A DNA stretch of 64,000 nucleotides from Actinoplanes philippinensis (GCF_900113015.1 NZ_FONV01000006.1:372001-436000); one strand, 5' to 3'. Shown: positions 9,957 to 18,654, counted from the first letter of the stretch. Numbers and translations are program-made. Notes: generated from the sequence alone by a model not told the origin.

Positions 9957-10906
9957 CGGGTCTTCCTCTCCCGGGCCACGTAGACGGCGACGAGGATGAT
10001 GACGGCCTGCGCCATCTCGGCCGTCGACGGGCCCAGATCGTGCTTGATCATGGTGGCGGTCACGAGTTGCATGAGCAGCGCGCCGGCCACGGTGCCGAGG
10101 ATCCGGACCCGGCCGCCGGTGAGCGGGGTGCCGCCGACGACGACGGCGGTGATCGCGGACAGTTCGATGAGCAGGCCGACCGCGGAGGCGTCGCTGGACT
10201 GGATCCGGGCCACCGACAGCAGCCCGGCGATCGAGGCGAGCACGGCGCAGGCCACGTACACGGTGATCAGCACCCGGGCGACCGGCACGCCGGCCAGCTC
10301 GGTGGCCCGCCGGTTGCCGCCGACGGCGAGCAGGCGGCGGCCGAAGACGGTACGGCGCAGCACGAACGCGACCACACCGGCCAGCACCGCGGTGATCCAC
10401 ACCAGCACCGGCACGCCGAGCAGGTCACCCGAGCCGAGGTTGATCAGGCCGGGGTTGCGGATCTCCTTGAGCTGCCCGTCGGAGATCACCACGGCCAGCC
10501 CTCGGCCGCCGACGAAGACGGCCAGCGTGGCCACGATCGGCTGCAGGCCGACCCGGGCCACCAGCACCCCGTTGACCAGGCCGACCACGACTCCGGCGAG
10601 CAGCGACACGACGATCGCCGCGGCCACGCCGTAGCCGAGGTAGAGCGGGATGAGGGCGGCGGCGAGCGCCATCACCGAGCCGACCGACAGGTCGATGCCC
10701 TCGGTGCCGATGACCAGCGCCATGCCGAGCGCGACGATCACGATCGGCGCGACCTGCACGAGCTGGATGCGCAGGTTGCTCCACTCCAGGAAGTACGGGG
10801 TGAAGGCCACGTTGTACAGGATCAGCAGGGCGATGGCGAGGTAGACGCCGTAGTCGGGCAGCCACGACCGGACGGCGGGCCGCGTGGCGAGGGCGAGTGG
10901 AGTCAT
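9953..10906 (-). CDS. Sugar ABC transporter permease (RbsC/YtfT-like)
   Basis: 317 residues with about 9 helices. IVIVALGMALVIGTEGIDLS is near residue 55 and VVVGGTPLTGGRVRILGT near 255. The ATG at 10906 overlaps the ATPase stop by 4 nt and its own stop overlaps the next permease by 4 nt, so all three are translationally coupled. Two non-identical permeases favour assignment to the Ytf/Yjf-like group rather than a homodimeric ribose system. The substrate is inferred to be a monosaccharide or furanose. Confidence 0.9.
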   Translation of the reverse strand: MTPLALATRPAVRSWLPDYGVYLAIALLILYNVAFTPYFLEWSNLRIQLVQVAPIVIVALGMALVIGTEGIDLSVGSVMALAAALIPLYLGYGVAAAIVVSLLAGVVVGLVNGVLVARVGLQPIVATLAVFVGGRGLAVVISDGQLKEIRNPGLINLGSGDLLGVPVLVWITAVLAGVVAFVLRRTVFGRRLLAVGGNRRATELAGVPVARVLITVYVACAVLASIAGLLSVARIQSSDASAVGLLIELSAITAVVVGGTPLTGGRVRILGTVAGALLMQLVTATMIKHDLGPSTAEMAQAVIILVAVYVARERKTR

Positions 10907-12435
10907 GCGGGGTCCTCGGAGGGTGCTGCCGCGGCGGCGATGCCGGCCATCAGGTCTTCGGTGGTCACCCGGTCGCCGGTGAGGTGGCCGACCACGGCGC
11001 CGTCGCGGAGGACGACGACCCGGTCGGCGCCCTCGACCAGTTCCTCGGCGTCGGAGGAGACCAGCACGACGCCGAGCCCCTCGCCGGCCAGTTCGTCGAT
11101 CAGGCTCTGCACCTCGGCCTTGGCGCCGACGTCGATGCCGCGGGTGGGCTCGTCGAGCAGCAGGATCTTCGGGTCGGTGGCGAGCAGCCGGGCCAGCAGG
11201 ACCTTCTGCTGGTTGCCGCCGGACAGATCGCCGACGAGCTGGCCGGGGCTGGACGCCTTGATCCGCAGCCGGGTCATGTAGCGCTGCACGATCGCGTCGA
11301 TCCTCGCTTCCGAGACGATGCCGAGGCGTGACATCCGGGGCAGCACGGCGAGGGCGATGTTGTCGCGGACCGACAGCCCGGCCACGATGCCCTCGGCTTT
11401 ACGGTCCTCCGGCTGCACGGCGATCCCGGCGGCGACCGCCCGTACCGTGGAAGGCCGTCCCAGATCTTCGCCGTCGACCCGGATCGTGCCGCCGTCGATC
11501 GGGTAGGCGCCGCCGATCGCCTTGATCGTCTCGCTGCGCCCGGCGCCGAGCAGCCCGCCCAGCCCGACGACCTCGCCGGGCCGCACGTCGAAGCTGACGT
11601 CGTGCAGCCGGTTGCGGCTGGTCAGGCCGGTGACCGCGAGGATCGGCGGGGCGGTGTCGTCGGCGTCGTGGTCGCCGGCGAAGGCGGTGAAGCCCTGCCG
11701 CCGGGCCGGCGACATCTCGCGGCCGAGCATCATCGACACGAGCTCGATGCGTTCCAGGCCGGCGAGCTCTCCGGTGTGGACGAGCCGGCCGTCGCGCAGG
11801 ATGGTGACCGCGTCGCAGATCTCGTAGAGCTCGTCCATCCGGTGCGAGACGTAGACGATGCCGATGCCGCGGGCGTGCAGGCGGCGGATCACGCCGAACA
11901 GGGTCTGCACCTCGCGCGGCTCCAGCGAGGAGGTGGGCTCGTCCATGATGACGACCTGCGCGTCGATCATGACGGCCCGGGCCAGGGCGACCATCTGCTG
12001 CGCACCGAGCGGCAGGGCGCCGAGCCGGCGGCGTACGTCGGTGGTCACGCCGTAGTCGGCGAGGATGTCGCGGGCCTCGCGCTCCATCCGGCCGCGGTCG
12101 ACGAGCCCGAGGCGGTTGCGGGGCTCGCGGCCGAGGAAGAGGTTCTGCGCCACGCTCATCAGCGGGACGAGGTTGACCTCCTGGTAGATCGTGGAGATCC
12201 CGGCGCGCTGGGCGTCCATCGGCGCGGCGAACGACACCGGCTCGCCGCGGTACCGCAGCTCGCCGGAGTCCGGCCGGTACACCCCGGTGAGCACTTTGAT
12301 CAGGGTGGACTTGCCGGCGCCGTTCTCCCCGACGAGGGCGTGCACCTCGCCGGGCCGCAGGGTGAAGGACACGTCGTCGAGCGCACGGACCCCGGGGAAA
12401 CTCTTGGACACGCCGGCGACTTCGAGCAGCGTCAC
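10903..12435 (-). CDS. Sugar ABC transporter ATPase with two fused NBDs (RbsA/YtfR-like)
   Basis: 510 residues from GTG at 12435 (GAGAGG site 5 nt upstream). The first ATPase domain has Walker A GENGAGKST near residue 37 and Walker B VVIMDEP near 160. The second half (about 265-495) has the degenerate Walker A GLLGAGRSE typical of this family, signature LSGGNQQKV and ILLLDEPTRGIDVGAK. Length and the asymmetric degenerate second P-loop are normal for RbsA-type proteins. It energises the two permeases encoded downstream. Confidence 0.93.
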   Translation of the reverse strand: MTLLEVAGVSKSFPGVRALDDVSFTLRPGEVHALVGENGAGKSTLIKVLTGVYRPDSGELRYRGEPVSFAAPMDAQRAGISTIYQEVNLVPLMSVAQNLFLGREPRNRLGLVDRGRMEREARDILADYGVTTDVRRRLGALPLGAQQMVALARAVMIDAQVVIMDEPTSSLEPREVQTLFGVIRRLHARGIGIVYVSHRMDELYEICDAVTILRDGRLVHTGELAGLERIELVSMMLGREMSPARRQGFTAFAGDHDADDTAPPILAVTGLTSRNRLHDVSFDVRPGEVVGLGGLLGAGRSETIKAIGGAYPIDGGTIRVDGEDLGRPSTVRAVAAGIAVQPEDRKAEGIVAGLSVRDNIALAVLPRMSRLGIVSEARIDAIVQRYMTRLRIKASSPGQLVGDLSGGNQQKVLLARLLATDPKILLLDEPTRGIDVGAKAEVQSLIDELAGEGLGVVLVSSDAEELVEGADRVVVLRDGAVVGHLTGDRVTTEDLMAGIAAAAAPSEDPA

Positions 12436-12459
12436 GCGTACCTCTCAAGGGGTGGGGAA

Positions 12460-12489
12460 AGGGCGCCCGGCCGCGAAGCCGGACGCCCT
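12460..12489 (-). terminator. Intercistronic hairpin between binding protein and ATPase genes
   Basis: Stem AGGGCG-x-CCGGC pairing with GCCGG-x-CGCCCT around a 6-nt loop, one mismatch. It sits just after the binding-protein stop and before the ATPase start. Such hairpins in ABC operons usually act as partial terminators or 3' stabilisers that keep the binding protein in excess; that role is inferred here. Confidence 0.55.
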
Positions 12490-12494
12490 CGCGG

Positions 12495-13580
12495 TCAGTA
12501 GGCGCTGCCGACGTCGGTCTTGGCGTTGGTGGTGTCGTACGCGCGGTCGGCGATGATGATGTCCTGGCCGACCGGCTGGCCCGCGAAGAACTTGGTGGCC
12601 GTGTCGAAGGCGAGCGGCCCGAAGCGCGGGTTGGACTCGATGACCGCGGAGATCCAGCCGTTCACGATGCCCTCGACCGCGCCCTGGGTGCCGTCGATCG
12701 ACACGATCTTGACGTCGCCGGCCTTCTTGCCCGCGCCCTTGAGCGCCGTGACCGCGCCGAGCGCCATCTCGTCGTTCTCGCCGTAGATGCCGTTGATGCC
12801 AGGGTTGGACTGCAGCAGCTGCTCGGCGACCTTCTGGCCCTCCTCGCGGGAGAAGTTGCCGGTCTGCTCGAAGGTGACCTTGATGTCCGGCGCGACCTTG
12901 GCGATCTGTTCCTTGAAGCCGCTGGTGCGCAGCGTGGTGACGTTGTTGCCGGGCGCGCCGAGCAGGATCGCCACCTCGCCCTTGTTACCGAGCGCCTTGG
13001 CCATCTCGTCGGCCGCGCGCTTGCCCTGCTCGGCGAAGTCGGAGCCGATGAAGGTGAGGTAGTCCTTGCACGGCGTGGCGTTGATCTTGCGGTCGATGGT
13101 GATGATCGGGACCTTCTTGGCCGACGCCTTGGCGAAGACCGAGTCCCAGCCGTCGGAGTTGAGCGGCGCGATCACCAGCAGCTGCACGCCCGAGTCGATC
13201 ATCTGCTCGACGTCGCTGATCTGCTTGTTGAACTGTGAGTTCGCGTTCGCTGTTGTGAGGTTGGCGATGCCCAGCTTGGCGGCCTCGTCCTGGATGGACT
13301 TGGTCTCGGCGATCCGGAACGGGTTGGCCTCCTTCTCCGACTGGGAGAAGCCGACCTTGGCCGTCTTGAGATCGATCTTCGTGCCGCCGTACTGGTCGAG
13401 GGTGCAGGTGGCGGCCCCGGGCGCGGCCGACTGGACCACCTGCGACGCGGCCGGAGCGGGGCCGGCGGCGCTGCTCGCCGGGGTCTCCTCGGACTTGGCG
13501 CAGGCGCCCGCGCCGGCCAGCACCACGGCGGTGCCGAGCACGACGGCCACGGGCCGCCACCTGTTCGACCGAACACTCAT
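12495..13580 (-). CDS. Sugar-binding lipoprotein (YtfQ-like periplasmic-binding family)
   Basis: 361 residues from ATG 13580, with AAGGAG 8 nt upstream; an in-frame start 90 nt earlier lacks a site. The N-terminus is a lipoprotein signal ending in AGAC (Cys near residue 27), then a Ser/Ala/Pro linker. The mature domain has KVGFSQSEKEANPFRIAET, a hallmark of the YtfQ group, plus VQLLVIAPLNSDGW and GEVAILLGAPGNN, and ends in GSAY, much as E. coli YtfQ ends in MGY. It captures the sugar for the permeases at 8949-10906. It is the first gene of the operon. Confidence 0.92.
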   Translation of the reverse strand: MSVRSNRWRPVAVVLGTAVVLAGAGACAKSEETPASSAAGPAPAASQVVQSAAPGAATCTLDQYGGTKIDLKTAKVGFSQSEKEANPFRIAETKSIQDEAAKLGIANLTTANANSQFNKQISDVEQMIDSGVQLLVIAPLNSDGWDSVFAKASAKKVPIITIDRKINATPCKDYLTFIGSDFAEQGKRAADEMAKALGNKGEVAILLGAPGNNVTTLRTSGFKEQIAKVAPDIKVTFEQTGNFSREEGQKVAEQLLQSNPGINGIYGENDEMALGAVTALKGAGKKAGDVKIVSIDGTQGAVEGIVNGWISAVIESNPRFGPLAFDTATKFFAGQPVGQDIIIADRAYDTTNAKTDVGSAY

Positions 13581-13687
13581 CGCGTGAACTCCTTGCCAGA
13601 GAAAAGCGGCTGCCCGCCGCAGTGATGTCCAGGGGTGACCGCCGAGTGACTCGCGGTGGAACACATTCACACACCATCGAACTTTTC

Positions 13688-13693
13688 TGTCAA
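13688..13693 (-). promoter_or_regulatory. Possible -35 element for the sugar ABC operon
   Basis: TTGACA on the minus strand, about 110 bp before the binding-protein start. No convincing -10 follows at 17-18 bp. A perfect 10-bp palindrome GAACATGTTC (13721-13730) lies just upstream and may be a regulator site. The 312-bp gap 13581-13892 otherwise holds only the protease promoter and operator. Confidence 0.3.
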
Positions 13694-13808
13694 GGACTTG
13701 CGCGGAAAACTAACTGAAACGAACATGTTCCAGATGACAGCCTGGCGCATCCCGCTCCACCCGGCAACCAGGCGGCCGTAAGACATCGACATATTTTGTT
13801 GAACCTTG

Positions 13809-13837
13809 TTGACAGTCACCTTAGCGGTCACGAGACT
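13809..13837 (+). promoter_or_regulatory. Promoter of the secreted protease gene
   Basis: TTGACA (13809-13814), 17-bp spacer, GAGACT (13832-13837), a near-consensus pair. The predicted start of transcription is about 13844, immediately before the LacI-type palindrome. Confidence 0.5.
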
Positions 13838-13845
13838 CTGCCGGT

Positions 13846-13857
13846 GAGAGCGCTCTC
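13846..13857. promoter_or_regulatory. LacI-family operator
   Basis: Perfect 12-bp palindrome GAGAGCGCTCTC. The central GAGCGCTC matches the core of actinobacterial LacI-type sites such as the CebR/CelR operator (GGAGCGCTCC core). It lies at about +2 to +13 of the protease promoter, an ideal repression position. No LacI gene is in the window, so control would be in trans, presumably by a saccharide-responsive regulator. Confidence 0.65.
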
Positions 13858-13892
13858 TTCCCCAGTCACGTGCGAGCAAGAAAGGACGAGAC

Positions 13893-15407
13893 ATGATCCG
13901 TCCCGCACTGTTCGGCGCCGCTCTCCTCCTGGCCGCGACCCTGAGCCCCGCCCCCGGCTTCGCCGCGCCACCGGCACCGCAACCCCCGGCCATCTCCCCC
14001 GGCATGCTCGACGCCATGCAGCGCGACCTCGGCCTGGACCCCGGCGAGATCGCCCAGCGGCTGACCGTCGAGGCCGCCGCGCCGGTCGTCGAGAAACGAC
14101 TGCGCGCCAAGCTCGGCACACGCTTCGCCGGCGCGTGGATCCCGGACGGCGCGACCCGCCTGACCGTCGCCGTCACCAGCCCGGCCGACGCCGCGGCCGT
14201 CCGCGCCGAAGGAGCCGTCCCCACCGTCGTCGCGCGCGGCGAGAGCGACCTCGCCGCCACCCGGGCCAAGCTCGACAAACGTGGCGACGCCGCCCCCGAC
14301 GCCGTGCACGGCTGGTATGTCGACCCCGCGTCCAACAGCGTCGTGGTCACCGCCGCCACCGGCGCCGAGGCACAGGCCCGCCGGTTCGCCGCCGACAGCG
14401 GCGCGAGCGCCGTCACCGTCCGGACCGTCACCACGGCCCGCCCACGACCCATGTACGACATCCGCGGCGGCGACCAGTACGTGATCAACGGCAACACGCT
14501 GTGCTCGGTCGGGTTCGCGGTGGCCGGCGGTTTCGTCACGGCCGGACACTGCGGCGGGACCGGCAGCCCCACGCTCGGCTTCAACAACGTGGCCCAGGGG
14601 ACGTTCGCCGGCTCGTCCTTCCCCGGCAACGACTACGCGTGGGTGCGGACCAACGGCAACTGGGCCTCCCAGCCGTGGGTCAACAACTACTCCGGCGGCA
14701 ACGTGATCGTCGCCGGCTCGCAGGAGGCCGCGATCGGCAGCTCGATCTGCCGCTCCGGGCGGACCACCGGCTGGCGCTGCGGCACCCTGCTCGGCAAGAA
14801 CGAGACGATCAACTACGCGCAGGGCGCCGTCTCCGGCCTCAGCCGCAGCAACGCCTGCGCGCAGCCCGGCGACTCCGGCGGCTCGTGGATCTCCGGCAAC
14901 CAGGCACAGGGCGTCACCTCCGGCGGCAACGGCGACTGCACCAGCGGCGGCACCATGTGGTTCCAGCCGGTCAACGAGATCCTCTCGGTGTACGGCCTGT
15001 CCCTGACCACCTCGGGCGGGGGCGGCGGCAGCGCGGTCGTCAGCAACTGGAACAACAAGTGCCTCGACGTGCCCAACGGCGACTTCTCCGACGGCGTGCT
15101 GGTGCAGATGTGGAACTGCAACGGCTCGGCCGCCCAGCGGTGGGAGGCCGTCGGCGGGGCGCTGCGCACCGGCAACAACAAGTGCCTGGACGTGCCGTGG
15201 GGATCCACCGCCAGCGGCGTGATCCTGCAGATCGTCACGTGCAGCGGCAACCCGGCCCAGCAGTGGGTGCTCAGCGCCGCCGGTGACCTGGTGAACCCGC
15301 AGGCGAACAAGTGCATCGACATCAAGGACTGGAACGACGCCGAGGGCGCCCGGGTGCAGTTGTGGGACTGCGCCGGGACCCTGAACCAGAAGTGGCGCCG
15401 CGGCTGA
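13893..15407 (+). CDS. Secreted S1 (streptogrisin/alpha-lytic type) serine protease with ricin-B lectin domain
   Basis: 504 residues; AAAGGAC lies 7 nt before the ATG. Signal peptide about 1-25, pro-region about 26-185 with the GDAAPDAVHGWYVDPASNSVVV segment split from the catalytic part, mature chymotrypsin-fold domain about 190-370: His in TAGHC, Asp in GNDYAWV, Ser in GDSGGS. A Gly/Ser linker leads to a ricin-B/CBM13 beta-trefoil (about 380-504) with three QxW-type repeats (AAQRWEA, AQQWVL, LNQKWR). The lectin should tether the protease to glycans, consistent with the sugar-type operator and the divergent sugar importer. Confidence 0.93.
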   Translation: MIRPALFGAALLLAATLSPAPGFAAPPAPQPPAISPGMLDAMQRDLGLDPGEIAQRLTVEAAAPVVEKRLRAKLGTRFAGAWIPDGATRLTVAVTSPADAAAVRAEGAVPTVVARGESDLAATRAKLDKRGDAAPDAVHGWYVDPASNSVVVTAATGAEAQARRFAADSGASAVTVRTVTTARPRPMYDIRGGDQYVINGNTLCSVGFAVAGGFVTAGHCGGTGSPTLGFNNVAQGTFAGSSFPGNDYAWVRTNGNWASQPWVNNYSGGNVIVAGSQEAAIGSSICRSGRTTGWRCGTLLGKNETINYAQGAVSGLSRSNACAQPGDSGGSWISGNQAQGVTSGGNGDCTSGGTMWFQPVNEILSVYGLSLTTSGGGGGSAVVSNWNNKCLDVPNGDFSDGVLVQMWNCNGSAAQRWEAVGGALRTGNNKCLDVPWGSTASGVILQIVTCSGNPAQQWVLSAAGDLVNPQANKCIDIKDWNDAEGARVQLWDCAGTLNQKWRRG

Positions 15408-15452
15408 TCCCAGCTGCTCAGGTATCCCCCCGGGCTGCCGACCTTCTGCACG

Positions 15453-16892
15453 ATGAAGCGGACCGGGTGGTGGGCGTACATCGTGTTCGCCGTGGGAGTG
15501 CTCACGGCGTACACGATCGCTCTGGTGACCGCCACCCCCGTCGCCGTCACCGGCGTCCTGTCGCTGACGGCGATGGTCGGCGGCATCACCGCCATGCTGC
15601 ACGGCATCCGCCGGTACGGGTCGGCGTCCTGGTGGCCGTGGCTGCTGATCGCGGCACAGCTGCTGGTCACCGCCACGCCGCTGCTGCCGCCCAGTGTGCT
15701 CGCCGGCGCGCCGCACCCGGGCGCCGCCGACGCGCTGCTGCTGGCCAGCACCGCGGTCGGCGCGCTCAGCCTGCTGCTGGTCCTGCGGCGGCGCACCCCC
15801 GGATGGGATCTGCCGGGGGTCGTGGACGCCGCGATCCTGACGGTCGCCGCCGGGCTCGTCTCCTGGGTGTACGTGATCGCTCCCGCGGTCGGTGGCGCCG
15901 TCGACCTGACCGCGCGGACGGTCGTCGCCGCGTACCCTCTCTCCGATCTGCTCCTCGCCACGCTCGGCGCGCGGCTGCTGCTGGACGCCGGGCCCAAACC
16001 GGTCGCCGTCCGCTGCATGACCGGGTACCTGGCGCTGATCATCGTCCCGGACACGATCAGCAGCATCGCCGCGTTCTCCGGCGACCACCGGTGGATGCCG
16101 GTGGCCTACTTCCTGTGGACCGCCTCCACGCTGCTGCTCGGCCTGACCGGCATGCACCCGTCACTGCGTGACGTGGACGCCCGGGCGGCGACCACCACCC
16201 CCGACCTGAGCGCCACCCGCCTGGTCGCGCTCGCACTGGCCTCCCTGGTCGCGCCGGCCACCCTGCTGATCCAGTACCTGCGGGGCGCGCCGCTGCACGT
16301 TCCCGTGGTGGTGGCCTGCTGCAGCCTGCTGTTCCTGCTGGTCATCGCCCGCCTGGCGGGGCTCGTGGTGACCCAGCGGCGAATGGCGGCGACCGACGAG
16401 CTGACCGGCCTGCGGACCCGTCGCCACTTCCGGGCGGCGCTGAACAGCCCGGCACGGCAGCGATCGGCCACCGCGGTGCTGCTGCTCGACATCGACCACT
16501 TCAAGAGCGTCAACGACACGTACGGCCACGACGGCGGCGACCGGGTGCTGCGCGAGGTGGCCCACCGGCTCTCCGTCGCGGTCGGCAGCGAGGGTGTGCT
16601 CGCCCGTTACGGCGGGGAGGAGTTCGCGGTCCTGCTGCCGAACGCCTCCCCCGAGCAGGCCCGCGCCGTCGCCGACCGGATCCACACCGCCGTACGGGAC
16701 ACGCCCGTCCTGGTCGGGCCGGACACGGCCATCACCGTCACCGCCTCGGTCGGCGTCGCCTGCTGCCCGGCCGACGGCACCGAGCCACGCCAGCTCACGA
16801 TCCTCGCCGACCAGCGCCTCTACCAGGCGAAAGCGGCCGGACGCGACCGGGTCGCCGACTACTCCACGCCGGTCGTGGCGGTGGCCGCCTGA
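15453..16892 (+). CDS. Membrane diguanylate cyclase (multi-TM + GGDEF)
   Basis: 479 residues. Roughly eight to nine hydrophobic helices fill residues 8-310, then a GGDEF domain (about 315-470) with DELTGLRTRRHF, DIDHFKSVNDTYGH and active GGEEF. The RxxD I-site is not evident. The N-terminal layout resembles that of the GGDEF-EAL protein at 55339-57567 (shared VDAAILTVAAGLV-type helices), so both may read a similar membrane cue. No Shine-Dalgarno is obvious before the ATG. The last 34 nt overlap the convergent carbonic anhydrase gene. Confidence 0.9.
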   Translation: MKRTGWWAYIVFAVGVLTAYTIALVTATPVAVTGVLSLTAMVGGITAMLHGIRRYGSASWWPWLLIAAQLLVTATPLLPPSVLAGAPHPGAADALLLASTAVGALSLLLVLRRRTPGWDLPGVVDAAILTVAAGLVSWVYVIAPAVGGAVDLTARTVVAAYPLSDLLLATLGARLLLDAGPKPVAVRCMTGYLALIIVPDTISSIAAFSGDHRWMPVAYFLWTASTLLLGLTGMHPSLRDVDARAATTTPDLSATRLVALALASLVAPATLLIQYLRGAPLHVPVVVACCSLLFLLVIARLAGLVVTQRRMAATDELTGLRTRRHFRAALNSPARQRSATAVLLLDIDHFKSVNDTYGHDGGDRVLREVAHRLSVAVGSEGVLARYGGEEFAVLLPNASPEQARAVADRIHTAVRDTPVLVGPDTAITVTASVGVACCPADGTEPRQLTILADQRLYQAKAAGRDRVADYSTPVVAVAA

Positions 16893-17383
16893 TGCTGCGC
16901 GGCCAGCTCCACGTAGACCGCGGCGTTCGCGGCGATGGCGGCATGCTCGTCGGCGGTCGTCTCCCGGCGCACCTTGCCCGGCGCGCCGAGCACCAGTGAC
17001 CCGGCCGGGATCGTCGCCCCCTCCGGGATCAGCGCGCCCGCCGCGATGATCGACCGGGTGCCGACGTGCGCGCCGTTCATCACGATCGCGCCCATGCCGA
17101 TCAGCACCTCGTCCTCCACGGTGCAGCCGTGCAGCACCGCACGGTGGCCGACGCTGACGTTGGCGCCGACGCTCACCGGATGCCCCGGGTCGGCGTGCAC
17201 GACCACCCCGTCCTGCAGGTTCGTGCCCGCGCCGACGGTGACCGCGTCCAGATCGGCGCGGATCACCGTGTGATACCAGACGCTGCTGTCCGCCCCGAGC
17301 GTGACCCGCCCGGCGACGACAGCGCCCGGCGCGATCCAGGCGGTGGGCGCGGCATGCGGGACGTGCCCGCCGATCTCGATCAC
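16859..17383 (-). CDS. Gamma-class carbonic anhydrase-like hexapeptide protein
   Basis: 174 residues from GTG 17383; the longer frame has no support. A left-handed beta-helix of hexapeptide repeats runs from about residue 15 to 150. Zinc-ligand pattern is present: NLQDGVVVHAD, VGHRAVLHGC, plus HTVIRADLD, as in YrdA/PaaY-type proteins. It may hydrate CO2 or be a non-catalytic trimer. The start is 7 nt after a TAGGCT -10, so the message is leaderless. The gene ends inside the convergent GGDEF gene. Confidence 0.85.
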   Translation of the reverse strand: MIEIGGHVPHAAPTAWIAPGAVVAGRVTLGADSSVWYHTVIRADLDAVTVGAGTNLQDGVVVHADPGHPVSVGANVSVGHRAVLHGCTVEDEVLIGMGAIVMNGAHVGTRSIIAAGALIPEGATIPAGSLVLGAPGKVRRETTADEHAAIAANAAVYVELAAQHQAATATTGVE

Positions 17384-17390
17384 AGCGGGG

Positions 17391-17396
17391 AGCCTA
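17391..17396 (-). promoter_or_regulatory. -10 box of a leaderless promoter (carbonic anhydrase)
   Basis: TAGGCT on the minus strand, 7 nt before GTG 17383, with no Shine-Dalgarno between. Confidence 0.5.
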
Positions 17397-17605
17397 GCCT
17401 GCCGTTCACCGTCCCGCCCGCGTGGACCGAGCTGCGGACCTCGGCTGCGAGATGAGGACGCACGACGTTGCCGCAAGTATCCCGGTCCGCCGTCCGGGAT
17501 CGCCGGAGGAAGCCCGACCGGCAATTCCGTGCTGACAGAACGCCGCAATCCCCAGCAACTCGGACGAGGTTGGAACCAAAGTGCAACAGCGTGGCCGGAT
17601 GCAGC

Positions 17606-18130
17606 TCACGGGTTCGTGGGCCAGCTGATCACATGTTCTTCGAGGGCTCCGAAGACTTCTCGCTCCCGGGCGAAGACCGCCTCGTTCTGATCGTGGAACC
17701 CGCCGGTCGCCAACCGCATGCCCGGCATCCACATCGGATCGACGAACAATCGGACACCGCCGCGAACTTCGAGCTCGGCGTAACGGACCACAGCCTGACC
17801 GACGTCCGGCAGGTGATGCGTCCAGTAACGCACCCGCGTCAACGGCGCCGGGCCACCGTCGAAGAGGAAGAGAGAGCCCAGTGATGCGACAGCGAATTCG
17901 TCGTCCTCGTCCAACTGTGGCGGCACAGTGATGCGATCGGTCCTCGCGAGAACAAGCACACCCTGGTCCGCGTCCAGTCGCAAGAACCCTTGGTTCAGCT
18001 CGAGGTAAAGAACGCTGCTCCACGGCACGAACTGCGGATGCCCGCCGCCACGCTCCAGCCACCCAGGGACGATGACGTCGTGCACCTGCTCGCCGGACAA
18101 CGCGTGCAACGCCCCGAACAGAGCCGCCAT
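17606..18130 (-). CDS. Orphan hypothetical protein, immunity-like
   Basis: 174 residues, ATG at 18130 with a modest AAGGCAGG site. No recognised family, signal peptide or membrane segment. The chain is acidic with many aromatic residues (VPWSSVLYLELNQGF, LDEDDEFAVASL, RVRYWTHHLPDVG), the style of small cytosolic immunity or SMI1-like proteins. It lies in a run of minus-strand orphan genes of noticeably lower GC than the flanks. Function unknown; immunity is only a guess from style and neighbourhood. Confidence 0.5.
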   Translation of the reverse strand: MAALFGALHALSGEQVHDVIVPGWLERGGGHPQFVPWSSVLYLELNQGFLRLDADQGVLVLARTDRITVPPQLDEDDEFAVASLGSLFLFDGGPAPLTRVRYWTHHLPDVGQAVVRYAELEVRGGVRLFVDPMWMPGMRLATGGFHDQNEAVFAREREVFGALEEHVISWPTNP

Positions 18131-18296
18131 TGCCTGCCTTGGATAGTCGCGGGACGTTTCTCCGCGATCCTATGAAAGCGGTCAAGAGGGATTCAGCCGT
18201 GCCGTCAGCACATACCGCGGGCGCGACCGTCGGCTCCCGACGAGCGGATCGGGGCTAATTGGGTGTCCATGAAGCGACCATCAAGTCTGGAGTGAT

Positions 18297-18461
18297 CTAC
18301 GCCAAGTCGTCGGGGAACCCGCCATCGATGATCCCCGCATCGTTGTAGACAGCGAAGCGCCACGACCCCTCCGGGTTGTAGAGCACCAGCGTGCGAGCGG
18401 TCGCCTTCCAAGCAGACCGTTTACGGTCGGGCGTGCGCTTCATGGCGCCAGAGCCATCCAT
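18297..18461 (-). CDS. Small conserved-looking ORF (54 aa), possibly a gene remnant
   Basis: Short frame with coding-like composition: after a basic N-terminus it reads RTLVLYNPEGSWRFAVYN and DAGIIDGGFPDDLA before the stop. Start is ATG 18461 or ATG 18443. It sits next to the IS3 scrap and may be the intact C-terminal piece of a longer gene cut by transposition, or a genuine small protein. No family recognised. Confidence 0.4.
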   Translation of the reverse strand: MDGSGAMKRTPDRKRSAWKATARTLVLYNPEGSWRFAVYNDAGIIDGGFPDDLA

Positions 18462-18570
18462 ACGGCCCGTCTGTCGCCATGGATGCGGGCACGGCTCCGA
18501 GTCCGAGCCGCCGAGCGTTGCGCCTGACCTGGGAGCCCGGCACGATCGGCGGCAGGAGAGTGAGTCGGCC

Positions 18571-18654
18571 AGAGGGCAGCGCTACGGCGTGAAGCGGTTG
18601 TGTCAGATACTGGGCGTGGCCCGGTCGAGCTACTACTACTGGACGGGCGCTCTC
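18571..18654 (+). pseudogene. IS3-family transposase (OrfB) N-terminal remnant
   Basis: The translation contains RYGVKRLCQILGVARSSYYYW, a characteristic N-terminus of IS3-group OrfB proteins. Frame continuity to a DDE domain is lost at once and no terminal inverted repeats are seen. It marks past insertion in the 17.4-21.2 kb island. Confidence 0.6.

Noticed and set aside
12495..13670. Upstream extension of the sugar-binding protein by 30 codons
   Set aside because: It would place non-signal sequence before a clear lipoprotein signal and lacks a ribosome site; AAGGAG fits ATG 13580.
13721..13730. GAACATGTTC as a LexA (SOS) box
   Set aside because: The actinobacterial SOS box has a four-base centre between GAAC and GTTC; here the centre is two bases and no DNA-damage gene is adjacent.
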